From Porphyra umbilicalis (Eukaryota; Rhodophyta; Bangiophyceae; Bangiales; Bangiaceae): a stretch of 64,000 nucleotides of DNA. The notes below the pieces were generated by a model. The model was not told the origin of the DNA. It ran no database searches and saw only the letters and a program-made list of their open reading frames with translations. The stretch is taken from positions 310,001 to 374,000 of the forward strand of contig KV918784.1 of the NCBI GenBank assembly GCA_002049455.2, given 5' to 3'. The translations under genes and the position numbers were made by a program. This document shows positions 43,962-57,021 of this stretch, piece by piece; position 1 is the stretch's first letter, and every line of letters begins with the position of its first letter.

Positions 43962-45221
43962 CTCGATGAGGAGATCGGTTGCTTACGATGTGCCCCGCGC
44001 AACCCGCCGCCCGCTCCCGCGTGGCGGGTCGCGGTCGCGGCGCGCCCAGCGCCAGGGGACCCGTGTCTAGGAATTGGAGGGGGTTGGGGTGGGGGGGCAC
44101 CCTTTCGCGACGCTCGCCGCGGTCCGACACGATGGCGGCCAACCGCGCGCGTCGGCGGTGGCCCGCGCAAAGGCGCCGACGGCGCCGCCGCCAACGGCGG
44201 GGCGGGAGGGGCGCGTCGGACGACCGGCCGGGCGGTCTGTCGACGGTGCCGCGGCCGCCGCGCTGAGCGGCGGCGTACCTTGCTCTGTGGATTCCTGCGG
44301 ATCTTTTGTTTTTGTGTTTTTTTGCCGGGGGCGGCGCACGTCTCGCCAGGGGAGAGGCGTGGCCCCTGATCTCAATGGCACACAGCCGGCCATGTCGGCT
44401 CCGCCAAGCGCCGACGGTTTGGCGACACTGGCAGGGGAGACGCCCATGTCGCGGGGCGGCCTGGCGGGCCGCGGAAGTGGGGGCGCCCCCACAACGGCGC
44501 CGTTCCCGGACCACCCGCACGGAGTCGCAGGTGGCGCACCCGTCGCGCTTGAAAACGCCAGCACGATCACGAACTGACAGGTGTCTCCTCGTACCTATGG
44601 GGGAAACGCAACGCGGGCAGGGGTCTCGGTCTCGTCCCGCATGCCCCTACGGATTCGTTTGCCGCGTTGGCGGTGGCGCTCGGGCGTGGGCGCGTTGCCC
44701 GCACCGGACGACGGTCGACCGCAGTGAGAGGCACGACTGCTAGGAACGACTTGATCAGGCCATAACTGCGGAATAATATCATGACAAAAAACAAGTTGAT
44801 CCCCCAGGGCTGGGACTGGCCCCCAAGTGTCTAGCTTTCGTACTGAACATTATCCGTCCAGCACAAGCTTTTCCCAATTGGTGCACCAAGAGGCGTTTTC
44901 CTCATGCCCTGTGAAAAAAAAAAGAACCGCCCCGGGAGAGTCCCATGAGCAAGCTCATGCTTTCTGCTTGCTCTGAAGGGTCTCAATTCGTTGGCTGAAA
45001 AATGCCCGCAAAAAGGGGCCTGTACCAGTACTTCCCAGTAACAAAATTCCCATGAGTGGCCCTGGATCGCCCATTTAGATCAGAAAAATGCTTATGGTGA
45101 ATCAGAGTATTGCTTACCTCCAAAAAATGGCGGTTGCAGAGAGAAGGCAGGCAGAGCCGACGACACAGCATAGAAATGAAGTCGGATTGGCTGTTCGACA
45201 AGCCACGATCGTACTATTGGC
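43962..45221. other. Unassigned DNA with possible second exon
   Basis: 44351-44577 is open in the plus strand (ADGLATLAGETPMSRGG, ending TITN-TGA) and could be a 3' exon of the 43527 gene. From 44578 to 45221 I see nothing recognisable. Confidence 0.3.
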
Positions 45222-47965
45222 TGAGAGTTGCCGCCAGTAATCTTGCAAGCAAATCAACGTGTCTTGCAGGGGTCACGCAGAGCCATCGCAACCCACAATG
45301 AGACTTCCTGAGATTTTTGGGCCGCTTGCTTGGGCCTGAAGAGGGCACGGAGAGGGTTCTGGGCGAGACCAGTGACTTGTCATGAGATCAACAAACTTCT
45401 CCAGATTTCTTGAGATCCTGATGTGCGTTTCCAGCGCCCGGAGATGCATGATGAGACTGTGTAAGGAACTCACATGACTCCTAGCGTTTCGATTGGTCCA
45501 TGTACGCTGTTGAATGATTGCAACTACTCTGCAACCGCCAAATTTTGGAGGTCAGCAATACTTGACTCATTGGCGTTTTCAAATGCGCGTCTGGTCCGAT
45601 CGCCTCCCCAACTCTTGTGGTCGTGCACACGATTCACGCGAGACCGCGCCATGTCAAATGTTGTGACCCTGCCATCCATGCGCTGACAGCGGTAATTTGG
45701 CACACGGCTCTGCTTCCTCGTGCCCCCCTCTCCAACGTATCCCTGCCCGGCTCAATCTTGTGCACTGGCAGGCAACTAGTCGCGCTTCGCAGCAGACACA
45801 CCCCCACCGCACAAGTGGCTACATCTGTTGCTGGCCCCCGACGCATGCCACTTCACTCGCCGCCCCCCGCCAAAGCACATGAGGACAACGGGAGGCACGC
45901 GCAGTCACAGGGCCTCAAATTGAGGCAAATCAAGGCTTCTCGATGCTTCTGTCAAATGAGTGGATCTATGCGATCCACCACATGTTCAGTTCATCCGGAA
46001 ACTATTACGCGGCTGCATGCGCTTGCGGATGTTCCAGTGACGCCTTGAGAAAAAGCCTGATCCAGAGTCTGCCAAAAGAGGTCCGTTCCACGTCTTGCCG
46101 CTAAGGGGGAAAAGTCTGGCGGCGGTGCATATGGAGGATGTGCAGCGGAGCACGTCGGCCAAGGTCATCCCGCTGGGCATGTAGTCGGTATATTTCGCTA
46201 TACTCTCAATAATGCCATACGAACTGTGAGGACCCGCGTACAGCATGTATAGTTTATTCTTCTTCCTAACGCCACAAGCACATACGCACAAAACATACGC
46301 ACAAAGAGATACGTGCACCGCCCAGTGCGTCACGACCACTTTGGGACGCTGGCGCACCAGCGGCGGTTGTCTCAGCATGTCTCAACCGGAAAACCGTAGC
46401 CACAGAGACTGCTCGGCTCGTAGGGCATCGGAAAGGCACGCCGTCCAAAAGAGAAGAAAACCGTCACGAGCGCCAAGGCAACAGCAGAATCAGAAAAAGG
46501 TTCCAACACTCCCCCATGAGCACGAGCGTGACAACATCAGCGTGGTCTCAACTCCCTTTCCCAAGCCCTCACCCCCGACCTCCGTCTGACAGTCCCCGCC
46601 CCTCGGCCCTTCACGGTACCTGCACACGCTCCACCTGCATGCCACGACCAACAAAGAAGAAAAAAACAGGCGCCAGAGCCACAACCGAGCCATACAAAGG
46701 TTTCCGCTCCAGAGACAGAAAACTTCAGTCAGAAAAACTGCCAACAGCACCTGCCCCATCTCATGACCAGGAGCGTGACGACACCGCTACTGTCCCACCC
46801 CCCACCCCCGCACCCGACATTCCACCCCTCGGCCCTTCACACCACCTGACTCAACAAACGCAGAATCACAGCTCCAATCAAGAAAAAACCGTAGCAGGCG
46901 CTAGAGGAACAGCACAGTCAGAAACAGGTTCAAACAGCTCACGTCCATTCTCATGGCTGGGATAGCGACGGCACCACCGCGGCCCCACCCCCCATCCCTC
47001 AGTGCTTCACGCCACGTGCAATCTCAACCAGCGTCACACCACCCACATAATGTACCTGATGCACGACCCATGACTTATAGCCAAAACCAAAGAACGAGCA
47101 TACATTCCATACCCGCTGGACACCAGTGCAGCGAGATGGGCAGAGCGGCGCCAGGCGCAGCGCACATCAGCGGAGCGGCGCGTCAGGCAGCAGCGGGGAA
47201 GGATACCGGCGGCGTCACGGGGACTTGCACGTCAGAAAGGAAGACGGGCGGGAGAGAAGGGTAGCGTGAGAGGCACCACCCCGCAATGGGGAGCGCGACG
47301 CCAGGGAGCAGCAGGGGGGGGGCACCGTCGCTCCACGCCAAGAGCAGGACGCCAGGACAGGGAGGAATGGTTGGGAGGGAACCGCGGGAGGAACCACCGC
47401 GCCACGGGGAGCGCGACGCTGGGCAGCAGGGGGGGGGCACCGCCGCGCCGCGCCCAGGAGCATGATGACAGGGATGGAGAGGGACGGGTGGGAGGGAACC
47501 GGCACCACGGCACCACCGCGAGCGGTGCGCCAATGACGGAACGCCCGCCCTGTGAACACGGCAGGGACACCCTGCAGGCCCTTGCCCGTCACGAATCGGG
47601 ACGTCAGTGCGCCGCTTTGGGCGCGCAACGGACCTGAAAAACCATCATTTCAATATATGGACCCCCATAAGCTCAAAGTGGCACACCTCTTACTGGGGGC
47701 GCGTTCACGAAACACCATGGCCTGCGTTTGCGCAAATGTCTCACGGTAGCGTCCCCTCCTGCACACTACTATTCCTCGACATCAAAAACCTGTGGCATGA
47801 GGGGTGGGGGGCAGCGGAGGGGTGGAGCATGGACAACTAGTGGGAAGCGGCCCCCCGCCAAACCCGACTGCGCGGGCAGCACAGGGCAGGGGCACAACAG
47901 CCGCTCAGCGGGACGCGGTGTGCCACCACCACAGACCACGTCGGTAGCAGAGGGTGGGGGGGGGT

Positions 47966-48405
47966 GCACGCCTGATAGCCACAGGGCTGCTGTGCGCCGC
48001 CATCGCAGCCCACGCGGGCAGCGGGGGGAGGAGGGGGGACCACAGGCTGCGGCCGAGAATGGGCGCACCACCACAACATATCACATCGGTGGCAGGGGGG
48101 GTGGGGGGGGGCGCACGCCTGATAGCCACAGGGCTGCTGTGCGCCGCCATCGCAGCCCACGCGGGCAGCGGGGGAGGAGGGGGGACCACAGGCTGCCGCC
48201 GAGAATGGGCGCACCACCACAACATACCACATCGGTGGCAGGGGGGGTGGGGGGGGGGCGCACGCCTGACAGCCACAGGGCTGCTGTGCGCCGCCATCGC
48301 AGCCCACGCGGGCAGGGGGGGAGGAGGGGGGACCACAGGCTGCCGCCGAGAATTGGCGCACCGCCACCCCAGTCACCGGGGCTGGCAGGGGGGGCAGAGA
48401 GGGGG
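47966..48405. repeat. ~147-bp tandem repeat, 3 units
   Basis: Units start 'gcacgcctga' at 47966, 48113 and 48259. Copy 1 has a single unit (about 6483). Confidence 0.85.
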
Positions 48406-48881
48406 CAGCAGGGTGTGGTGGGGAATGGACAGCCACAGAAAGGCGGCGTGCGCCACCGCAAAAGTTGTTGGTCGCAGGGGGGGCGCTGGGGGGGCAGCAC
48501 AAGTGTGGAGGGGTACCGAAAGCCACCGGGAAGGGGCGCCCTATGCACGTCGGAATCAGGATGAGGCGGGGTGCCAGCGGCCTGGGGAGACCGTCGGCTG
48601 CGGGCTGTGTGACCACGGAGGGGCGGCAAGAGCTGAGAGGGCGGCACCTCGTCTGGTGAGGCTGAAATGCGGTGGTGCGTCGTCAACGATGTCGCATTTA
48701 AGGGTGTCACGCCGACGACGAGGAAGCAGCCCTCCGATGGCATCAACAAACGACAACAAGCACCCGACCCGCCACCCCTCATGACCTCCCACCCCAACCC
48801 ACCCAGCTGCCCATCTTGCTCCCGCCCGGTCTTTCCTGCACAAATCACCAACCTTCTCCTCATCGGCATCGCCCACTGCCG

Positions 48882-48964
48882 GGTGTTGACAGGGAAGCCG
48901 TACTCAGCGGGAGATTGTACTGCCACCATCGCCTGGTAATTATGTACGGCTGCCCTGTCAACAA
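48882..48964. repeat. Conserved hairpin (contig 2)
   Basis: Same structure as 7109-7192; a few changes in one arm (gagattgt against gcgatggt) weaken the stem. Confidence 0.75.
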
Positions 48965-51050
48965 CGCTGAGTAGTGCCACCATCTCGGGCGAGGTAAGCC
49001 ACGGTCGCCCACTGCCACCGTCGCCCGGTTGCTGCAGCTGTGCAGTCGACAACGTTGAGTAGCCCCACCATCTTGGGGCAGGTAAGCAACGGTTCCTTTT
49101 GTGGTGCTCGTTTTCATGTTTTTTTCTTGTAAATTAAATAAATGAAAAGTACACTTCCGGTGCGCGACGCTCCAAGGAGCGCCGCGACCCGCGCCCGTCC
49201 TCCCGCACGCCACCGGTGCTCTTGCTGTCCCGCCAGCCGCCACGCCGCGCAGTGTGGCGCACACAGGGAAGGAGAAGAAGGCGGAAACCGCAACGGGCGG
49301 CCACGCTCGTGGGAACAAATGGGCGCGTTCGCGTCGCTTGCAGACGGCGCGGCCGCGACGACCGCGCAAGGTTCCGTAAAGGACCCCGCGGGGATCGCCA
49401 GACGGGAGCCCGCTGCGGGGCACGCGCAGCCAGGCGACGGCGGGTAGCAATGGCGGCGGACACCGCCGCGGGCGGCCGGGCGGGGGAAGTCGGCAAGCGG
49501 CGGTCGCGGGAGGGCGGGGAGGGCGGGGGGGGGGGGATGGGTGGGAGGGTGGTAGCGGGTGAGGCCTACGTGCGCTGATGCTGTCGCCCGCTGCCGCCTT
49601 GCCTGACGCACGAAACAGGGGGCGCGTTAGCGAAGACATCCTGGCCTTGGATGGATAGCGCAATTGTCTAACTAAAAAGCGCGATCGCAAAAACACAACG
49701 TATGGACTTTGAAAAAGATGTAGAGAAAGTCGAGCGGCGCGGGCTTCGGCTTGGGCGGCGGCGTGCGCTCGTTGCCGTCACGGCCGTGGCGCACACCAGC
49801 CGTCATAAAAAACCCACCGAACAAAAAGGAACGCTCGGTCAATGCCAGACGGCCACCTCGTCGCTGGGTGCGCCCAGGCGGCGGGGCTGGCGATGCCGCC
49901 GCCGCAAGCGGTCGCGACGCCGGTGTTGCCACCGCCGCCAACATTGACCGCCCAGCAGTCCCCACGACAATGCATGCGCGACTCCTCTCAGACCTTCCTC
50001 TGTCAAGGCGACAACGGCCGCGTCCTAGGCACCTCACTCCCCCCCCCTTCTCACGGACGTTTCCTAGGGACACGTCCCCAGCATCTGTCTGAAAAAACCA
50101 GCGGTCAAACGTCCCTCTGTAAGGCTGGCTTGGAAATAGGGTCCGAAGCTGCGTGCCTACGCTGGGCCGCGAGGGCGCCTCGCTGACACTGCGTTTTTCG
50201 CCGCAGAGCTCGCTAACCAATTGTTTTAGAAAGATGACCCGTGCAATCCGAATGAGAGACTCGCGCAACGCTAGCATCGTGCCGTCGCTGTGAGCGGGCG
50301 CTCATAGGCGGCACCCGGAGCAAACTTCTGCTTCGTGATCGAAGTTGACAGATCCGACACGTTCTGATCTGTGATCCACCGCGTCTGTGCGCAACGGCTC
50401 TGATCCGCGCGACCAGGGTCGCCAGACGAGCGACAGCGGGGTGGACTTGCAGCGACGGCACATGGCGGTGGTCGCGCTCCGGCGGCGCGGCATGGCAGTG
50501 AACTTGTCACAGCGGCGTGCCTCCGGCCAGCGGCCCGTCATGCCAGACACCGTGGCCGCCGTGGCTCGCCGGCAGTTATTTGTGCTGCTTGGACGTACCG
50601 ACTGTACCCCGTGGGCTGCGGTGATGGGCCACTGGCATCGGGTGCCGTAGCCAGGCCCGCTTTCCCCTAGTCGCTCGGCTATTTTGGGCGCTCTGCTACG
50701 GCGGCCACCACCGCACAACTACTTTTCTCATCGTCTCATGTCGCAGAAGCTGCTGCCGGGTCTTGATGCATTTGCTTGTCGTTCATGCTGGAACGGCTCG
50801 TGGAGGTTGGAAAGAACACGGAGTAACAGAGAAAACACACCCTTAGAAAACTGCCCGACCATCATCGTGCCAGTCTCCAAATCATCCCACCCCACACACG
50901 GGCAGTGCACAAAACAACAGCAAAAAGAGGCGATGGCAGACCGAAATACGCATGTGCGGCCTCTCTCCCACGACACCGGATTGTGCCTCACACAGAACAT
51001 AAATAAACAAGAGTGCAACAGCACAGTGCAGCAGCACAAAAAGGCATTAC

Positions 51051-52706
51051 TCACCAGTCATCGGGGCCTTCCGCCCGAGGCGCCGCGGCACCTGCCGCCT
51101 TCATCACAGCGTCTTTCTCCGATTCGGAGTCAGTGGCTAGCGCGGCCGAGTCGGGGGCGGGAAGAGGACCGGTTATCGCCTCCGTCATCGTGCTCAGTAG
51201 AAGGTCGAGCCGCGCGCGCGTCGACAGGCGCGGCATGAGGAGGTGCCACTGGCACGGTCCGACCGTGTTAGTCGTGATGTCCCGTGCCACCAGCTCCTTC
51301 CACATTGGGCTCTTTGTGGCAATCGCGCGGCGGAGGCTCATGGCAAAGATCTCAAGCGCGATCGGCTCCGTGGGGGTGGTAGACCGCGTCAAGCATTGGA
51401 TGATGGCGTCGGCCTGATCAATGAAGCAGCCCTCTCCCGCCAGCACGCGGCCGTTGATCTGCGCGCTGTCTTCCACCACATGCGCCGCGTTGACTGCAGC
51501 CTGCACGCCTGATGGTGTCACGATCCGCGACGTCTTGTACGCAAAATATGCTGAGCCCGCTGCTTCCGCAGCAAGTGGCTCGTCCGCATCTGGAAACGCC
51601 AGCCGGATCCGCACCGTGACGTCCTCGTGCAAAAGAAAGAACCCGAACTCGTTGTAGAACGCGACACGTGCGGCAGACCGCCCATCCGCCAGGTGGTTGA
51701 GCAGTAACGCGACCATGGCCTTGTCGACATCGTCCTGGCCGTCTATCACAAAGCTGGTCTTGTCCGTGAAGATCTCGGGTACGGGGGTGGCCAGCTGCTG
51801 CGCCTTGTAGTAGCGCAAAACGGTCCCATACACGACACGCTCGAAGTTTTCGCGGACCCATCGGTTGGCCAGGCGGCGCGACTCAGGGAAGAACGGAGTG
51901 ACGGCGTCCTCCTCCTTGGCCAAGTGGAGCCTCTTCAATAGACGCACAACTCCCACCTTGTACGACCCCCGCAACAGCGGGACTTGTACCGCGTTCGCCA
52001 CGGCCGACCGCACGTGGCTCTGGCTCATTCCCGTGACAGGGTGATTTGCTGCCGCAATGGCCGCGACCTGCGCGGTGACGGACGCCGTCACATGCTCCGT
52101 GATGACCGCCGCGCTTGCTGCGGACGTCGGCAGGCGCGCCTCGAGGGCGAGGATACGGTCCGCGACCCAGTCCTGGGCCTCGTTGACGACGCGCTTGATG
52201 GCCTTCAGCGTCTTTGAACGGCGCTGCCGACGACCGAGGCTCTGTCGCGGAGACGGTGGAGTAGAGTCATTGCTGGTGCTTGCACTCGCGCTGCTGCGGC
52301 TGCTGCAACTACTGGACGTGCCGGAGCGCTCACTCCCGTGCTTGCCGGCGGGCGACCGCCGACCACTTCCGGCTCTCGAGCCGTCCGCCCAGTTGTCGCC
52401 CGTCCCGTCCGGCGTGTCGGACGGCATGCTGGCTGTGGCAAGCCGAGCAGAGGTAGCGATGCCACCACGGGCCCCGGTGGGCGCCGACGGTGAAGGCGTC
52501 CCGGTTGTGGCTGCCACGTCCGTCGCGGCGGGTGTCGCAAGACGACGATGCTTGTGTGGCGTCGCAGACGCGGCCGCGTTTGGCGCCGCGCGGCGGGTCG
52601 GCCGCGACGAGGCGGGAGTGGAAGAGGAACCAGCTGGTCCAGCTACAGCCGCCGCCGCTGCCGCTGACGCCGCAGCGGCGCGACCGCGGGGTGGGCGCGA
52701 CGGCAT
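51051..52706 (-). CDS. Transposon ORF1, 551 aa, function unknown
   Basis: Intact Met-to-TGA frame, the main conserved gene of the A arm, on the strand opposite to the transposase. Residues 1-150 are Ala/Ser/Pro-rich and disordered. 155-185 is a basic then amphipathic stretch (LGRRQRRSKTLKAIKRVV, EAQDWVADRILALEARLP). 260-510 is of normal composition and probably folded (RWVRENFERVVYGTVLRYY, FYNEFGFFLLHEDVTVRIRL, MWKELVARDITTN). The tail is acidic and ends DDW. No enzyme motif is visible. The position, basic helix and conservation fit an accessory DNA-binding protein like the second protein of CACTA elements, but this is inference. It differs from the 60112 copy at only about a dozen residues (for example PFFPESRR against PVFPPSRR). 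Confidence 0.75.
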   Translation of the reverse strand: MPSRPPRGRAAAASAAAAAAVAGPAGSSSTPASSRPTRRAAPNAAASATPHKHRRLATPAATDVAATTGTPSPSAPTGARGGIATSARLATASMPSDTPDGTGDNWADGSRAGSGRRSPAGKHGSERSGTSSSCSSRSSASASTSNDSTPPSPRQSLGRRQRRSKTLKAIKRVVNEAQDWVADRILALEARLPTSAASAAVITEHVTASVTAQVAAIAAANHPVTGMSQSHVRSAVANAVQVPLLRGSYKVGVVRLLKRLHLAKEEDAVTPFFPESRRLANRWVRENFERVVYGTVLRYYKAQQLATPVPEIFTDKTSFVIDGQDDVDKAMVALLLNHLADGRSAARVAFYNEFGFFLLHEDVTVRIRLAFPDADEPLAAEAAGSAYFAYKTSRIVTPSGVQAAVNAAHVVEDSAQINGRVLAGEGCFIDQADAIIQCLTRSTTPTEPIALEIFAMSLRRAIATKSPMWKELVARDITTNTVGPCQWHLLMPRLSTRARLDLLLSTMTEAITGPLPAPDSAALATDSESEKDAVMKAAGAAAPRAEGPDDW

Positions 52707-54262
52707 CGCGTCGGCGCAGCCCGGTGGAGAAGGGAGCAGGGCACTGCAAACGGAGGCCGACCCAACGGATGAAAGCTGACGCAGGGGCTACCCGGTGACC
52801 AGTCGGTGGCGGTCTAACGAAACGCACGACGATGAATGGTCCAGTCTGGCGGCGGCGCTTAAGGCGGTCCAGTCCTCTGCCTGATCGTCGGCCACCCGCG
52901 ACAGCGTCGTTCCACGAGCTGCGCCTCGCATCTGCGGGAGCCGTGTCCAGGCGCCCCAGAGGGAATGGAACCGACATAACTGTCGCACTGAGGGCATACC
53001 TCAAGGGCCCTTCGCCGTTCCGGCATCGGGGACGGGTCGGTCATCCACGTCACCGACCGACACTCAAACGACGAGCGCCCCGCGGACAGAAACGGCGTGC
53101 CAGTGCAGAAGACACGGCAACGGGGTGCCGACGGACACGACCGCACCCCCCCTGGCAGCAACCACGTGCTGCTGCTGTAGCGCCAGCAGCGCGGAACGGG
53201 CACCAGCCGCAACAGCCATCAGGGCGTCTGTCGCCGCCGCCGGCGGCTGCCATGGCCACCACGCCGCCACGATCCACCGCTCGCTGCTGCAATTGACGAC
53301 GCCGTGGGTTGCGGGCCGGCCAGCACTCGCGCGGACAGCGGTGGGGACTGCTTGCCGGGCACGTCCAGGCCTGACACTCAACCGACGACCACCCCGCGGG
53401 AAGAAACAGCGCGTCAGTGCAGGAGGCACGGCGACGGTCTGTCGACGGACGCGACTGCGCCCCCCTTGGCATCGACCAGATGCTGCTGCTGTGGCGCCCG
53501 CTGCACGGAACGGTCACAAGCCGCAACAGCCGTCGGGGCGCCCGTCACCGCCACCGGCGACTGCCAAGGCCACCACGCCGCCGCCATCCACCGCTGGCCG
53601 CTGCAATTGACGACGCGGCGGGGTGGGGGCCCGCCAGCACTCGCGCGGACAGCGGCGGGGACTGCGTGCCGGGCACGTCCAGTCCTGACACTCAACCGAC
53701 GACCACCCCGCGGGAAGCAACCGCGCGCCCGTGCAGGAGGCATTGAGACGAGGATCCCACCGCCACGACCGCCCCGCCTGCAGATCGTCCGGGTTGCTGC
53801 TGCACCCCCGCCCGCAGCGCCGGCGACCGCCACAGGTACCACGCCGTTGCCATCTAGCTCTCACTGCTCCAAGTGACGAAGTTGCTCTGTGGGCCGGCCG
53901 ACAGCCGCACGCACGGCGGCCGGGAACAGATCCTAGCAACGTCGTCCGGTCGTACCGCTGCGGGAGCCACGGTGCGAGGCGCTCGGTCGCCTTCAAAGCC
54001 GAAGCAAGGGCAAGCAAGACGGTGCTCTGTGCGTACCCGGCATGATGATCGTGTTGCCGCCCCATTTCTTGTGTCAGCCGGGGAGAACCGGCGGCACCCG
54101 CGGCCTGCCGTCCCGCTGCTGCTTTGCGACGTGCCTCAACCGCCGCTGCGACGGCAGCGCGGCCCCGAAACGATTGGCCGACAAGCGCCACGTATGATGG
54201 CCTGTCGAATGAAGCGACGCCCTGCCATAGAATTTGCTCATGACTCGAGTCCAGTATTGCTC
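52707..54262. other. A arm right part (contig 2), 5' side of ORF1
   Basis: Contains the presumed promoter region of ORF1 and the 314-bp tandem units. Ends ccagtattgctc at the A/B junction. Confidence 0.5.
53059..53686. repeat. 314-bp tandem repeat, 2 units plus partial
   Basis: Unit starts at 53059, 53373 and 53687, spaced exactly 314 bp apart. Confidence 0.85.
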
Positions 54263-54263
54263 N
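54263..54263. other. Assembly gap (single N)
   Basis: The left side stops at the A/B junction (equivalent to 63320). The right side restarts at the equivalent of 45222. Confidence 0.95.
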
Positions 54264-57021
54264 TGAGAGTTGGCGCCAGTAATCTTGCAAGCCAATCAAC
54301 GTGTCTTGCAGGGGTCACGCAGAGCCATCGCAACCCACAATGAGACTTCCTGAGATTTTTGGGCCGCTTGCTTGGGCCTGAAGAGGGCACGGAGAGGGTT
54401 CTGGGCGAGACCAGTGACTTGTCATGAGATCAACAAACTTCTCCAGATTTCTTGAGATCCTGATGTGCGTTTCCAGCGCCCGGAGATGCATGATGAGACT
54501 GTGTAAGGAACTCACATGATTCCTAGCGTTTCGATTGGTCCATGTACGCTGTTGAATGATTGCAACTACTCTGCAACCGCCAAATTTTGGAGGTCAGCAA
54601 TACTTGACTCATTGGCGTTTTCAAATGCGCGTCTGGTCCGATCGCCTCCCCAACTCTTGTGGTCGTGCACACGATTCACGCGAGACCGCGCCATGTCAAA
54701 TGTTGTGACCCTGCCATCCATGCGCTGACAGCGGTAATTTGGCACACGGCTCTGCTTCCTCGTGCCCCCCTCTCCAACGTATCCCTGCCCGGCTCAATCT
54801 TGTGCACTGGCAGGCAACTAGTCGCGCTTCGCAGCAGACACACCCCCACCGCACAAGTGGCTACATCTGTTGCTGGCCCCCGACGCATGCCACTTCACTC
54901 GCCGCCCCCCGCCAAAGCACACGAGGACATACGGGAGGCACGCGCAGTCACAGGGCCTCAAATTTGAGGCAAATCAAGGCTTCTCGATGCTTGTGTCAAA
55001 TGAGTGGATCTATGCGATCCACCACATGTTCAGTTCATCCGGAAACTATTACGCGGCTGCATGCGCTGGCGGATGTTCCAGTGACGCCTTGAGAAAAAGC
55101 CTGATCCAGAGTCTGCCAAAAGAGGTCCGTTCCACGTCTTGCCGCTAAGGGGGAAAAGTCTGGCGGCGGTGCATATGGAGGATGTGCAGCGGAGCACGTC
55201 GGCCAAGGTCATCCCGCTGGGCATGTAGTCGGTATCTTTCGCTATACTCTCAATGTATGCCATACGAACGTGTGAGGACCCGCGTACAGCATGTATAGTT
55301 TATTCTTCTTCCTAACGCCACAAGCACATACGCACAAAACATACGCACAAAGAGATACGTGCACCGCCCAGTGCGTCACGACCACTTTGGGACGCTGGCG
55401 CACCAGCGGCGGTTGTCTCAGCATGTCTCAACCGGAAAACCGTAGCCACAGAGACTGCTCGGCTCGTAGGGCATCGGAAAGGCACGCCGTCCAAAAGAGA
55501 AGAAAACCGTCACGAGCGCCAAGGCAACAGCAGAATCAGAAAAAGGTTCCAACACTCCCCCATGAGCACGAGCGTGACAACATCAGCGTGGTCTCAACTC
55601 CCTTTCCCAAGCCCTCACCCCCGACCTCCCGTCTGACAGTCCCCGCCCCTCGGCCCTCCACGGTACCTGCACACGCTCCACCTGCATGCCACGACCAACA
55701 AAGAAGAAAAAAACAGGCGCCAGAGCCACAACCGAGCCATACAAAGGTTTCCGCTCCAGAGACAGAAAACGTTCAGTCAGAAAAACTGCCAACAGCACCT
55801 GCCCCATCTCATGACCAGGAGCGTGACGACACCGCTACTGTCCCACCCCCCACCCCCGCACCCGACATTCCACCCCTCGGCCCTTCACACCACCTGACTC
55901 AACAAACGCAGAATCACAGCTCCAATCAAGAAAAACACCGTAGCAGGCGCTAGAGGAACAGCACAGTCAGAAACAGGTTCAAACAGCTCACGTCCATTCT
56001 CATGGCTGGGATAGCGACGGCACCACCGCGGCCCCACCCCCCATCCCTCAGTGCTTCACGCCACGTGCAATCTCAACCAGCGTCACACCACCCACATAAT
56101 GTACCTGATGCACGAACCCATGACTTATAGCCAAAACCAAAGAACGAGCATACATTCCATACCCGCTGGACACCAGTGCAGCGAGATGGGCAGAGCGGCG
56201 CCAGGCGCAGCGCACATCAGCGGGAGCGGCGCGTCAGGCAGCAGCGGGGAAGGATACCGGCGGCGTCACGGGGACTTGCACGTCAGAAAGGAAGACGGGC
56301 GGGAGAGAAGGGCAGCGTGAGAGGCACCACCCCGCAATGGGGAGCGCGACGCCAGGGAGCAGCAGGGGGGGGGGCACCGTCGCTCCACGCCCAAGAGCAG
56401 GACGCCAGGCACAGGGAGGAATGGTTGGGAGGGAACCGCTGGAGGAACCACCGCGCCACGGGGAGCGCGACGCTGGGCAGCAGGGGGGGGGCACCGCCGC
56501 GCCGCGCCCAGGAGCATGATGACAGGGATGGAGAGGGACGGGTGGGAGGGAACCGGCACCACGGCACCACCGCGAGCGGTGCGCCAATGACGGAACGCCC
56601 GCCCTGTGAAACACGGCAGGGACACCCTGCAGGCCCTTGCCCGTCACGAATCGGGACGTCAGTGCGCCGCTTTGGGCGCGCAACGGACCTGAAAAACCAT
56701 CATTTCAATATATGGACCCCCATAAGCTCAAAGTGGCACACCTCTTACTGGGGGCGCGTTCGCGAAAACACCATGGCCTGCGATTGCGCAAATGTCTCAC
56801 GGTAGCCTCCCCTCCTGCACACTACTATTCCTCGACATCAAAAACCTGTGGCATGAGGGGTGGGGGGCAGCGAAGGGGTGGAGCATGGACAACCAGTGGG
56901 AAGCGGCCCCCCGCCAAACCCGACTACGCGGGCAGCACAGGGCAGGGGCACAACAGCCGCTCAGCGGGACGCGGTGTGCCACCACCACAGACCACGTCGG
57001 TAGCAGGGGGTGGGGGGGGGT

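Larger units (their letters stand above)
45928..51050. other. A arm, non-coding part (contig 2)
   Basis: Collinear with 4497-9303. Degenerate ~200-235-bp units lie near 46.48-47.0 kb, G-rich tracts at 47.2-48.7 kb. It is followed by the hairpin and a conserved stretch leading to the 3' end of the 551-aa ORF. No frame is conserved in all three copies. Confidence 0.5.
45222..54262. repeat. 9.04-kb direct repeat, first copy
   Basis: Nearly identical (only scattered differences) to 54264-63320. It includes 684 bp of DNA outside the transposon (45222-45905) as well as the complete A arm. Identical flank and insertion site suggest two haplotypes or a very recent duplication, not two transposition events. 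Confidence 0.9.
45906..54262 (+). mobile_element. Large CACAG-type transposon, A arm (contig 2)
   Basis: Left end CACAGGGCCTC at 45906, preceded by AGT. It ends at the assembly gap exactly where the A arm meets the B arm. It carries the intact 551-aa ORF, the hairpin, three ~147-bp units and two 314-bp units. Confidence 0.8.

Noticed and set aside
55291-55953. 220-codon Pro/Ser/Thr-rich frame in the A arm
   Set aside because: It is broken by stops or frameshifts in both other copies and made of degenerate repeats; kept only as a note.
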